From Gautieria morchelliformis (taxonomy: Eukaryota; Basidiomycota; Agaricomycetes; Gomphales; Gomphaceae), in the NCBI GenBank assembly GCA_015179125.1, contig WHVA01000489.1:19118-83117 (forward strand): a DNA stretch of 64,000 bases, written 5' to 3'. Positions 41,033 through 51,059 of this stretch are shown piece after piece; the first letter of the stretch is position 1, and the number at the start of each line of letters is the position of its first letter. A model generated the notes under the pieces. The model saw nothing but the letters and a program-made list of their open reading frames with translations, was not told where the DNA came from and did no database searches. Made by a program: the position numbers and the translations under genes.

Positions 41033-43447
41033 GTGTATTTTAAGGAGTTTGGGTGGCAAAGTGACGCCTGGCCGCCGGGTGAAGACGGTCAGCCTGGGAG
41101 ACACACTGCAGTGGATGCATCAGCCCCAGAACGGTGTCTACATGGCTCGTTGCGTGACTCACTGCGGTTCGCCACGTTCGCCATCCTCCTCAAGCCTGCT
41201 ATTTCATTTCAGCAGTTAGATGTCCGTTCACCACCATCTGAACTGCCTCTACATGTACACACATTTCTCTGCGATGCACTGGGCTGGGGCTGGCCTGCTG
41301 TGGCTCAATTCTGGCAACAATTATGTGAAGAGGTATGGAATGAGTCAGAAGTTGCAGCAACTGTTGAGGACATACGGGCTTTTCGCCAATATGGCCTCCT
41401 TCATGCGATTGGTGAGACCGTCTACTACTTCGCCCTCAGCCACTGACTGGAATAGGTCACCGTGATATGTATCCTCCCACTCGTGTTTGTCTTGAGCCAA
41501 GCTGTCCAAATCACCGGGAAACCAACACCACACTGACATTACGCCAGCCATCTCTGTATGATGCAACTCTATTCACCAAAGCATCGGGGGCTCTGCCTAT
41601 ATTTAGTCATTCTTTATATTGTCCCAGTATGGCTCATCAGTTTCATAGCAGTGAAATAAGCCTTACTCAATGAGAGCCTCTGCGCAGATTGTCACATCCG
41701 CTATCATCCCAATTTTTCAGTGTCTAAAGCAACGTCCATGCGAACATATTACCATGGTGTGCCAGATGTTGTTCAGGTATCCCAGCGTCACTTTTTTGAA
41801 AGTGCGTTGTTAGAACTACAAGCGACTGAGATGTGCTTTGCCTGGTATGCTTGACCAGTGTTATGTAGCATGCTATTGACCGTTTTGAGACAGGGTATCA
41901 AGCACCAACTGTGCTCGTGTCTACAATAAAGCACTGGGACCTGCCGATGCACACCAGTCCAATAATCCAGGTGCATACCCTGATGGCGGCCCTCCATCGC
42001 TCACTCTGCCTACGGATTGGACCTCGTCCATGTCCATGAACAGTGCCGATGTACTGGATGGCTTTTTCTTATTCTCATTGCTGCTTGAAAAGGCTGAGAA
42101 GGGAGAGTGCCTGGTTTTAATCCATGATGCGAGTTCACAAAGACTTCGTCTGGAAGGGGCCATGCAGGAGAGGAATGCAGCGATGGAAGGATTCGGGCAA
42201 GAACTTTACAACCATGCTTGCGATCTTTGTTGCCACATGTACCGAAATCCTGACGGTGGTTGGGGTAGGTTTGGCATCTAGTATTTGACAAGCTCTCATT
42301 AATCTTTGACTTCACACCAGTGAAACTTCAAGGCGCTGTCAGCGATGGCAACGCAATGGGGCATCCCTGCTGTGCAGTTCATGACTGTAAGATCGCTCTA
42401 GGCAACACCAACCGTGACATGTATTGTCCCGTTCATTTGGGCCGGCAGGCCAAGTGTGCTGTAATAAGCTGTGACATGCCACATGCTGAACACTTTCTAA
42501 CCTGCGACCAAGGTTCACATCGTTCTCTAGAGCAAGTCTACAAACAGAAGCAGAAGGCCTTTTTCCACCTTCGGAATAGGATTGCCAAGGGGCCGTCATT
42601 GCACAGCGTGACTACGGACTCTGTGGGACTTGACATCCGAGGAGAAGAGGGATTCCAAGAGGTGGAGGGTGAAGAGACACAGGGGCCCTTTGTAGGAGGG
42701 CCGGCATGTGAATCCAAGCCACTGCAAGGGAATCGGAGGATCCACGCTCAGTTTGGTCGCAGGCGGACTCACAATGAGCAGCTACTGATTAGACCCTGTG
42801 GAGTGATAATCTCACGGGGTACTTTTTTTGGGTCTGAAGCGATATCTGCAGTGCGGGTACGTACATTTTATTCTGCAGATGCAGTGAACTCCTACTGAGC
42901 TTTGGCTGAGTAGGAGTTCGTGCTAGCCACGTTCCCAACTCGAGAATCAATGCCAGAGGTTTTTTTCTACGATTCTAACTGCAATCTATTAAAACATATC
43001 CGTCACACGCAGTGCCGCCACTTTGATGACACTGCAGTGGTCGTCGATGTGTTTCACTTCAAGTCGAAGCACAAAGAGTCCGATGGTTTTTGTCAAGAGA
43101 ACTGCAATCCCGCATTATACCCGGAATTGTACGAGGATGGCGAGTGGATCTTCAACTCATCGATTGCTGAACAGACGAATGTGTGGTTTGGGGGTTTCCT
43201 GGCTATAGTGCGTGAGATGACCGCAGTCCGCTTCAATTTTTACCTCGATGAGATGATTAAGAGACGAAACCGGCACATTGTGGCGGAGCTGGAGCGCAAG
43301 GGACATCAGCCATGGAGGGTGCCTTGGGCAGCATTGTTCCCAGCGGATGGAGAAGGAAAAGAGCATGGAAAGGGGTGGGTGGGTGCAGGGGAGCCTGCCA
43401 TGGGTCAGACAGAGGGGAGAGGTTGGTATGGCATGGTCGTACCTTGA
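41033..43447 (+). CDS. CxC5/CxC6 cysteine-cluster protein of the KDZ transposon group (putative transposase), 6 exons
   Basis: Exons 41033-41411, 41456-41626, 41688-41844, 41894-42264, 42321-42856 and 42914-43447 splice in frame with GT-AG introns of 44-61 bp, giving 2148 nt (715 aa). A CxC5-like cluster (CLEPSCPNH, SLYCPNCHIRYHPN) spans exons 2-3. A CxC6-like cluster (CCAVHDCK, MYCPVH, KCAVISC) and FGRRRTHNEQLLIRPCGVII are in exon 5. Exon 6 has VDVFHFKSKHKESDGFCQEN and IAEQTNVWFGGFLAIVREM, motifs I associate with basidiomycete KDZ-linked proteins. It likely acts in the nucleus on its element's DNA. Catalytic assignment is inferred. The start codon is uncertain, as the first ~50 residues are unlike the rest. 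It lies just inside the left stem. Confidence 0.75.
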
Positions 43448-44640
43448 CCTGATCCAACTAGCGCTGCAGTGGAGCACGGCGGGTGAGCAGGAGAATACCA
43501 GTAGATGTATGATGAGGAATACTACGCATGTTGAGTGGGAGGAACGACTGCGACGAGTTGAAAAGTGTGAACGCAGGAAGGTTTTTTTGCGTCACGAGAC
43601 CAAACCCGGTTAGCGAGACGGGCTTGCCGAGGCTTGAAAAAAGAAATATCAAGACGAGTGTCGGCACCCACGACGAGAGGACTCACATCAGAGCTGACTG
43701 CGCAGTGCAGTCCATACACATTCACCATCGAATTTGCCCTCCCCGCAGAGTCACCGCACCTGTGCCCGAAGCCACGGGTGTACAGGCTGATGGGCGAGGC
43801 GTTCACAGAGACCGTGGGCACCACCGACAGCTTCGAGGCATTGACAATTTCAGGATTACCCGGAGAAGACGAGAATTCGAAGTTTTCAAGGAGCTCAATT
43901 AATATCGCCTGTATTTCAATGGTTCTGAATCGTTAGGAGAGAGATAATTTCACGAGCCCAGCGGAAAACATACGAGAAGCGCCATCTGGATGCTGGAAGG
44001 TCATCCCCCTGTTCTGTAATCAAGAAATAAGAAAAGCACACACCCGATGCAGCTTCGTGTTCCACTGCTGAACGTCACGCTGCTGACATGTTAGCCTCTC
44101 AACCCACTGACGGCGTTGTCCGTACATGTTCAGAGGAGCTGATAGAAGCTCGATGACCCTCCCTCTTAGGTCCTATAGCGGCCAGACGGATGTCTCTGGT
44201 AGCTGCCAGAGGGTTGGTCCGTGCTCGGGCTTGAGGTGGGGCGTGCGCACACAGAAGTAGGACCTCGATGCGCCACTGTTCATGAAGGTCCGATCCTGAC
44301 GACAAGGCTCCCCAAACGACGACATCGCGTCAAGACCTGGAAAGCAGGCTCGAGAGGCACGCTGGAACGTGGTGCGCACAGCTCAAACGACGGCATACCA
44401 GAGATGCTCATGTGCAAGAACGCGTGCGAGCATGTGTGGGGATGTGCAACTGCCGCACTGGCGCCCGGCGCCCTTGGAGCTCATGTCGGACTCGAGGGCG
44501 AGTGGGGTTTGTGCGTGGTGGGATGGTGCGCGCACGGGCGGGGCGTAGATAGAAGGTGGGACGGAGTTGTTTTTGCGTCAAAATGACCGAAGGAAATACG
44601 GAAATACTGCTGGCTGTGAGGTGTCACACTTGTCTGAAAA
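43448..44640. other. No gene recognised between the CxC5/CxC6 gene and the F-box-like remnant
   Basis: Short overlapping ORFs on both strands without family likeness. The stretch 43530-43940 has a protein-like composition in one plus frame (AFTETVGTTDSFEALTISGL), but I cannot support a gene. Confidence 0.35.
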
Positions 44641-45402
44641 CTATGGCAGACACACCTCATCCACCCCGGCCCCAGATGTACACTGAATCCTTAACTCCTT
44701 GAGACCGGGCCACCCGCAGATGCAGAGGAATCCCTCATTACTCCATGCTGGTAAATTGACCGTGAGTCCCTTTAGGTCAGCATTACGCCTCCGCATGGAT
44801 TCGAGGGAACAGATCAGCCGGGTTTCCCTGGGAGTAGTCCCACTGGAGGTAGGGGGATCAGTTAGGGTCAAATACTGCAGTGGGCGCTGCGTTCCAAAGA
44901 AATATCCGAGGGCTCTGAGATGTCCTGTAAGAGTCTGTAAGAGTGGTAGGGAATCTTGACGGAGAACTTGTCCGAGTTCTCGTGGGGATTGAATTATGTT
45001 TTGAGCTGGGATCGTCGGGAGATTATGGAGCGCGCCACAGATCAAAGAGCAATCGACGTCTTCATAGGTTAAGCCATGGCACAAAAAGGACCGGATCGGA
45101 GGTGGATGGTCGAGTTCTGCAAGCAGGCGGCAAGCTGCCCCATGGAAGTTGACGATGCGTTAGTACACGTCGATGGCGGGCGCCCAGGCGGATGCAGATC
45201 ACACATTGTGACATGTCAATCCATATGGCGAGCGTGCCTTCTGTTCTGGAATATGAGGGTGTACTATGTACATGAGGAAGTAAGGGAATACTACCCAATG
45301 TGAGTATGGTGCAGGCTCAGAACAGTGACTCAAGCCCCAGCTCGCCGCAATGCCTTCCACACAAATGGCCTCGGATATAAAACTCCAGGGCTTTCGCACC
45401 AC
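44641..45402 (-). pseudogene. F-box/LRR-like protein remnant
   Basis: The minus-strand frame ending at 44641 reads LDHPPPIRSFLCHGLTYEDV, then LPLLQTLTGHLRALGYFFGT, RPLQYLTLTDP and GWPGLKELRIQC, a layout typical of leucine-rich F-box proteins that are abundant in Agaricomycetes. A piece further upstream (RKPWSFISEAICVEGIAASW, to 45402) is in another frame. No F-box motif is visible and the start is missing. It may be a captured gene fragment. Assignment rests on general pattern only. Confidence 0.35.
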
Positions 45403-45471
45403 TGTCGTGAACTGCGCTGCTAGAGGGATTGTACCTGTGGCTGAACCAAGAAGTCGGAAATCAGGTCATAG

Positions 45472-47592
45472 TCACCTGACAGCGACTATGGGGACTGCTA
45501 CGTACTCAGTGTGAAGCTTGCAGTCGAAAATGCTTATGTGTCCCCCGTCGTCCATACCTGTGCACATGGTGAGTCTCATGCCCACCGGTACATGTCATCG
45601 CTATCAGACCAACCCTGGAACGCACCTTGGACATCGACAACAATCTCATGGTGGCCAGACTCCACAACTATGTAATGAGCGAAGGCATTGAGGGTGTCCT
45701 CGAAAGGGGTGCATGTTGCAGAGGGAACGATGGGGAAATTGGTGTGTACTAGTCGCCCACTGAGGTAGGGCTGGGCATACCACGCCACACTGGGGTTGTC
45801 CCTGTCATGCCAAATGCACCCTTCGACAACAGTACAGTCTACGTGGACCACGTCAGTACACAAACAACACCATGCCGCAACCACACACCAGCTAACTGGA
45901 CTCCTATTGTCTGTGCCTTTTCCTTGAAACGGTTCAGCCACACACTAGTTGTCCCGAGGAGTATGGCCTCATCATGCAGCATATGGTCCAGTGAGTGAGA
46001 GTCATGAGGCAGGAAGCGCTTAGTGAAATATAACACCGGTCCTTGTTCTCGAGCGACCAGCTGGCAAGCGTTTCACCATGAGTATCTTTTGAACACCAAA
46101 ACCATACTCCCACTCACCCGCCGTCCATCCTTATGACACCCAATGACCCTCACCTCATTGTCTACCGTAATTTGACAGGTTCCATGTATATTGGGGTCCC
46201 AATACATGCTGATGTTAACCGCATTGGGATGAGACAAAGCTTGATCATCATCCGCTGCAAACAGTGGCCAACCGACATGATGTTTCTCAGCGATATATAC
46301 CATAGTAGTGGAATTGTCCTTCTGGGTGAAATTTTCCTGGCCTTGGTTCTCAGCAGCTGCCTCTCCATTGCGAGATGCATTGAGCCTCTTTCGCAGCTCA
46401 CTCCAACGACCCTGAGGTGTCTCTCCGCTGTCAATGAACTCGTCTAGAATACCTTGCTCGCGAGCCTGGATGTATAGAGCACGTGTCTTGTAAAATGTTG
46501 AGCGCACCCATTCCGTTCCTGGAAACACTCCTTTAAAAGTCTCCGATACTTGATGTTCGACGTCAAGCATAATATTCATGCCGGTCACATGTTGACAGAC
46601 ATATGTGAATGGCAGCTTCTGAATGGTGGCATTCCGAGTGGAGTTCAGTATGGTACCATCGTTCGTAGGCTCTTCCCCTGTGAGTTTGATTGCTTTGGCC
46701 TGTGGCTGTGATATATTGGACGAGTCAGTTGATGAGCGTGTTCGTTTGTGAGTTACTGTGAGTGCAACTTTGTCAGTCACACGTCCAATTTCATATTCCA
46801 GCCCCAGACATTGAGTGTCGCACAGTGAAACTTTGCGAAGGAGAACTCGGCCGCTGGTAGGGACGGCTATAGGGAGTTGAATTATCTGTAAACCCATTGC
46901 ACATGGCGAGGTTCGAAGAAGGAGATAAGGTGGCCGTCTCGAGTACCCAAGCGCTGTATAATCTCTGGATGGTCTGCGAGACATAGCTGACCGAGGGACT
47001 GGGTCTGCACTCGAGGTATCCACGGATGACCTTCATCACCAGCCTGCATGTATGACAGTGAGAATCATGCCAAGGGGACACTACGTAGATCACGCACACC
47101 ATCCCATAAAACCAGTGTAGCTGTTCTTGCTAATGCATTTTGGGCTTTCTGACGTTTGAATGTCTCATCTGCCCTTGCCTCATGTGCGTGGTGATGTGCA
47201 ACAAAGGCGTGGCCATAACCAGGAGGAAAGGGTCGTGCATATGTTTGTTTCACACCTATGGAGGGTGGTGGTGATTCCGAGACATCTTTAGATGCCGCTG
47301 AAGTGTTCCCTGCCGTGTCTGAAACATTTCCAGCAGCAGTGCATGCGTGTGGCAAGCTTAGCCCAGAAATGTCAGCCGAAGCCAATGGGTGGATTCTGCA
47401 TCCACCGAGTGTCTTGCAGCAATGTGAACACAAGCGAGGCACCCTTTCGCAAAGTCTATTTGCAATGCGAGGCTGTCCGGTCTTGGTTTCACACCCAGGT
47501 TGGACACAAGTCAGTACAACAGACTCGCCCTTGTCATTCTTTGCCTGTGCAGATTGCCGCATTGCAAAATCCAGCTGAACATCTTCCGGCAC
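45472..47592 (-). CDS. Atypical alpha-kinase domain protein, 5 exons, 616 aa
   Basis: Minus-strand exons 47592-47100, 47004-46118, 46060-45889, 45838-45626 and 45557-45472 join in frame (1851 nt including TGA) through GT-AG introns of 95, 57, 50 and 68 bp. The N-terminus has a cysteine cluster (VLTCVQPGCE, LCERVPRLCSHCCKTLGGCR). The middle has EWVRSTFYKTRALYIQARE. The C-terminal half has PVLYFTKRFLPHD, GTTSVWLNRFKEKAQTIGVQ, AFAHYIVVESGHHEIVVDVQ-G and DDGGHISIFDCKLHTE, resembling alpha-kinase lobes with the D-x-Q-G and HT positions. Alpha-kinases phosphorylate Ser/Thr. The usual C-terminal zinc-binding His/Cys tail is absent: the frame stops at VPIVAVR. It is divergent with respect to the CxC5/CxC6 gene and lies just inside the right stem. 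Family call is from pattern memory. Confidence 0.65.
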
Positions 47593-48061
47593 TTTGTGCA
47601 GTGGTGTGGGAGGACCATGTGCAAGGAAGTCATTACATTTTGCACACTAGAAGGAAATATTCCAGGTGAGATGCACTGTAATATGGTTCATAGCGTTGTT
47701 AAACTCACAATTTGATACCAGCGGTTGAAGTTGCCTATATATTTCCCATTTCCTTTGCCTAACTTGAGGCCCGAATACTCACCACCACAACGGCACAAAA
47801 TGTGACGTTCAGGGAGGGGGGTGGCAGATAGTCAGGATAGTATTTATGAGGGCTGGACATGTGCAGTTGGTACGAAGAATGGCAAGGGGGTCATTCACGG
47901 ACACAGGTACTAATCATAGTGATTTATTCAAGTCAGACACGCGATCAGAGGAAATTTTATTGCATATGGAGCTGAGTTTTGACAAGTACGGCAAGGAACG
48001 GGGATGGGTTTACTTGTGGACGTGTTGAGGGTGTCAGTAGATGATGGATCACTGTTTGGCT
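47593..48061. other. Spacer between the alpha-kinase gene and the right stem
   Basis: No gene seen. It should contain the alpha-kinase promoter, since that gene starts at 47592 on the minus strand. Confidence 0.4.
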
Positions 48062-48804
48062 GCGGCAGTCACAGCCGAGTCTCCGGGAGTCTCCGGGAGA
48101 CAGTCTCGCGCAGCGGACCCGATTCTCTGTTTTTTTTCGGACTTCTATTCGGCTTTCACCGCAACTCAGCCTGGGAAGTGATGACAAAGGACGGGTGGTT
48201 GCAGACGTATCACATGACTTCCCTGGGAAAGGGTGACTCATCCTGCGGAGTTATCATGCGATTGGCGGCTCGAAGTGTGAAAATAACGTGTCCAGAATGT
48301 TATTTATGTAGGAGGAGAACATGTAAGCCAGGAGCAAACCGCGTCACCCCGTGTCACCCCATTGTGACACAATATGCGCCGCAGTCTCATTGTTCCACTC
48401 ATCTATTGTTCTACGTGCCTGTTGTAGTCTAGATTCCATTGTTCTTCTACACTATATAGTAGGTAGCTAGAAGCCCCTCTTTCCTCAGTACTTGGCACTC
48501 GCACAACTACTGAGGTAAGACATTCGGCATATTTCTTATGTTCACTTTACTTATACGCATGTATAGATTACTTCTATAGGTGAACTTATACTAGTACTTT
48601 GCACTCGTGCAACTACTGAGATTACTTCTATAGATAAATATATTTATAACCAACTTTTACAATTTAGTACCACAAAATCTCCCTAGGGTAATTTTTATGC
48701 TCCCATCCGTCATACTAGGCAAAAACATTTACATTCCATGTGTGGAATGGGTAGAAAATCATGATTTATGAGCCAGTGAGGTCACGTGACTTGGGCCAGA
48801 CTCC
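48062..48804. repeat. Right inverted-repeat stem of the long-TIR element
   Basis: Reverse complement of the left stem (40426-40935), extended by a Copia-2 solo LTR at 48307-48661. The inner part also contains TTCGGACTTCTATTCGGCTT, which matches the loop of the 23.9-kb foldback element. CACGTGACTTGGGCCAGACT borders the minisatellite. Confidence 0.88.
48307..48661 (+). mobile_element. Copia-2 solo LTR in the right stem, TSD ATTTA
   Basis: 355 bp, TGTAGGAGGAGAAC to ACTTTTACA, flanked by ATTTA (48302-48306 and 48662-48666). Removing it restores the stem sequence TTATTTAGTACCAC found in the left arm. It matches the Copia-2 5' LTR at 53950-54667 once that LTR's own nested insert is removed. Confidence 0.93.
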
Positions 48805-49168
48805 ACTTGCGCTGGTACCGGCGCTGTCAGCACAGGCGTGCGCTGGTACCCGGCACTGTCAGCGCAGGCATGTGCTGGTACCCGGTGCTGTCAGTGCACG
48901 CGGTCGCTGGTACCGGCGCTGTCAGCGCAGGCGTGCACTGGTACCCGGCGCTGTCTGTGCATGCGGTCGCTGGTACCGGTGCTGTCAGCGCAGCGTGCGC
49001 TGGTGCACGTTGCTGTCAGCTCAGGCTTGCGCTGGTACCGGTGCTGTCAGCGCAGGCGTGCGCTGGTGCACGTCGCTGTCAGCGCAGGCGTGTGCTGTAC
49101 CCGGCGCTGTCAGCGCACGCATGCGCCGCTGCACGTCGCAGTCAGCGCACTCGTGCGCTGGTACTCCA
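48805..49168. repeat. Minisatellite at the right tip of the long-TIR element
   Basis: About 11 units, same consensus as the left array and as 29464-29967. It ends at GGTACT next to a DUF3712 gene fragment. Confidence 0.93.
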
Positions 49169-49510
49169 GCAGCCAGGAATAAATTGGTCCCACTCAGAGC
49201 TAAATTAGACCAGTTAGAAAGCAAAAATGTGGCATAAGTCATACTTACGACCCACTAGTACGTTGTTGCAGAATGAATTGAACGATACGGTGCCGAGCTG
49301 GATACCTAGTTGCCTGGCATAATAAATCGGCATTGAGTAGAACGAATAAAAATTTAGCGAGTCACTTACGCGGGCGAAGGAATCATACTATCTGTTGAGT
49401 TGGTGATGCCACCAGCAGGGTCATCACTGGGCAACTTGAAATTGCTGATAGTGACACCGGGCAAGCTGTTGAAAGCCTTGAATGTGACCACCTTTGACAA
49501 TCTCTCCTGA
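49169..49510 (-). pseudogene. DUF3712-type gene fragment 1, minus strand
   Basis: The minus strand reads VTFKAFNSLPGVTISNFKLP, SDDPAGGI, then after a likely intron ARQLGIQLGTVSFNSF and LALSGTNLFLAAG, where the long-TIR element cuts it. The pattern fits large fungal DUF3712-domain membrane-associated proteins. Only about 110 residues remain. A second copy of the LSGTNLFLAAG segment is in the opposite orientation at 49800-50300. Confidence 0.6.
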
Positions 49511-49680
49511 CAGTGCCAGCCGTCAGCGCACCGTGTGCTGTCAGCGCCAGCCGCCAGTCCACCATGCGCGGACCGCACGCTGATAGCACCAGCCGCCAAC
49601 CCCCTGTGCGCTGACCGTGCGCTGACCGTACACTGTCAATGCCAGCCGCCAGCGCACGGTGCGCTGACCGACACTGTTTC
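49500..49680. repeat. Second, unrelated minisatellite
   Basis: Degenerate units built of GCCAGCCGCCAGCGCACGGT and GCGCTGACCG, about five copies. It shares GCGC-rich words with the 32-bp minisatellite but not its unit. Confidence 0.75.
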
Positions 49681-49789
49681 CATTTGATGCCAATTGCAAT
49701 TATTCATCCCGCTTCATCGAAATATTTCTGATGAAGGCTTCGATTTGTCCCTTCATGGTCAACTTACTGGCACAGGGCCTCTGGACGCA

Positions 49790-50890
49790 GAAATTACCTT
49801 TGTCGAGCCTGCTTTCTAACTCATCTGATTTAGCTCTGAGTGGGTGTCAGGGGACACCCTGTTTTCCATTTCCAGTTCCGACACCGCACCCAGTTCCGAC
49901 TCCGCTTCCGGTTCCGATTCCATCTCCGCCTCCGCTTTCGGAAATGATTCCGCTTCTGGGAGAACTTCCACCGGTTCTGTTCACTTTTCCAGTTCCACTC
50001 CAATTTCCGACTTCCGCTCTCGGAACAGTGTCGGAAATCAAGCGACTCGCATAATAGGTGGCATCAAGGGTCGATCAAGGGTCAGGGGGATGCAGGGTTG
50101 ATGGCAGGTGCCAAGTGTTGTCCCTGGCTGCGCAGCGTAGTATAATACGGGCTCGCTGACATTGGGGGTCCTTAGACTTTTCTCTTTGGATTTCCCCTTG
50201 TCAGTTGTGTGGTAGTGTGATCTCCACAACCAGCCAGGGTTTCCCTTACAGTGGGACCAATTTATTCCTTGCTGCTGGGGCAACAACTACAGAACACCTT
50301 AATCGCCACATTGTTCTGAAGAGCGGCGATGATCTCGATGTCATCGGTGTCCTCCTCTCTAACTTCCTAGCGGGAAAGAACCAAACACTCAAGGTCCTGG
50401 GTGATACAGTTGATCCTAGCGGTCAGGGTCAAATGGTGTCTTGGCTGAGCACAGCGTTCAAGACACTGACTTTGGATGTTACCTTACCTGGTCAAGTATT
50501 CAAGGTAAGCTAATAGATCTATTTTCGTGCACCGACTCCCGTTTATCGCCAACGTGTCGCTAGATTATAGACTCGATCACAATCGAAGACCTGGAACTTG
50601 ATTTGACCCAACAAAGCGAAGACTTCAACCCGCTGACAAGCTCCAAAACAACTTTGGCAACCTTCCAAAATCCATCTGGATTCTCTCCTCAAGTAGTGCA
50701 AGCGAGTGAAGATATTATCATCAAATTCAACAGAGCTGACACTGCAGCGGTATGTTTGCACTCATGCATTCGACCCGCAATTTTGTATCTACTGCTGACC
50801 ACTCCTCGTGTAGTTGAACGTCCCAACGGCAATGACGAACAGCGGTGTCTCGATGGGAAACGTGGCTGACTTGCCCATTCACTTCAGCAA
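49790..50890 (+). pseudogene. DUF3712-type gene fragment 2, plus strand, split by a solo LTR
   Basis: Before the solo LTR the frame reads SSLLSNSSDLALSG. After it come TNLFLAAGATTTEHLNRHIV, KSGDDLDVIGVLLSNFLAGK and MVSWLSTAFKTLTLDVTLPG. A GT-AG intron (about 50508-50563) leads to DSITIEDLELDLTQQSEDFN, and another (about 50750-50813) to LNVPTATMTNSGVSMGN and DLPIHFSNQTF. This is the continuation of the segment in fragment 1, but on the other strand, so the locus is an inverted duplication. It is incomplete at both ends. Confidence 0.7.
49845..50250 (+). mobile_element. 406-bp solo LTR inside DUF3712 fragment 2, TSD GTGGG
   Basis: TGTCAGGGGACACC to TTTCCCTTACA, flanked by GTGGG (49840-49844 and 50251-50255). 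The first ~36 bp match the 3' LTR of Gypsy-E (31383, minus). It contains about ten TTCCG(A/C)-type words in its first 200 bp. Strand is given by that match. Confidence 0.93.
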
Positions 50891-51059
50891 CCAGACCTTT
50901 CTGTTATGGAGTTGAGCTAGTATGGCACGGTAAGGATGGAAGTCATACATACTCGAACATCAAGGTGAAAGCGACATCTCCCATGGAAATGGTCAGATTG
51001 CTAAGGGAACAGGTGATTATTTAGCCCAAAAGGCAATGAGGGGTATGTCAACATGCTGA

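Larger units (their letters stand above)
33511..49168. mobile_element. Long-TIR element tipped by minisatellites, carrying KDZ-type and alpha-kinase genes
   Basis: The left arm is the array 33511-34049 plus 38553-40425 followed by a stem to about 40935. The right arm (about 48062-49168) is its reverse complement: stem first, then the same minisatellite. Matching stem landmarks include CTAGGGAGATTTTGTGGTAC, GAGTCACCCTTTCCCAGG-like and GCTGCGCGAGAC. The 7.1-kb interior carries an intact CxC5/CxC6 gene, an intact alpha-kinase gene and an F-box/LRR-like remnant. Copia-1b sits in the left array and a Copia-2 solo LTR in the right stem. Flanks are ORF3 (left) and a DUF3712 gene (right). I found no matching target duplication, so the outer ends may be truncated or repeat-eroded. 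That the interior genes move with the element is inference. Confidence 0.7.

Noticed and set aside
43522-43936. Gene between the CxC5/CxC6 gene and the F-box-like remnant
   Set aside because: Overlapping ORFs exist on both strands with similar lengths. None has recognisable motifs or convincing splice sites.
44221-44586. 121-codon plus-strand ORF
   Set aside because: Low-complexity composition and no family likeness, so likely chance.
40936-48061. TET/JBP oxygenase gene, known to accompany some KDZ transposons in fungi
   Set aside because: I found no HxD...H motif or TET/JBP-like sequence on either strand of the interior.
33511-49168. Starship-type cargo element
   Set aside because: Starships are known from ascomycetes and carry a tyrosine recombinase captain gene. 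None is seen here, and this element has long inverted repeats.
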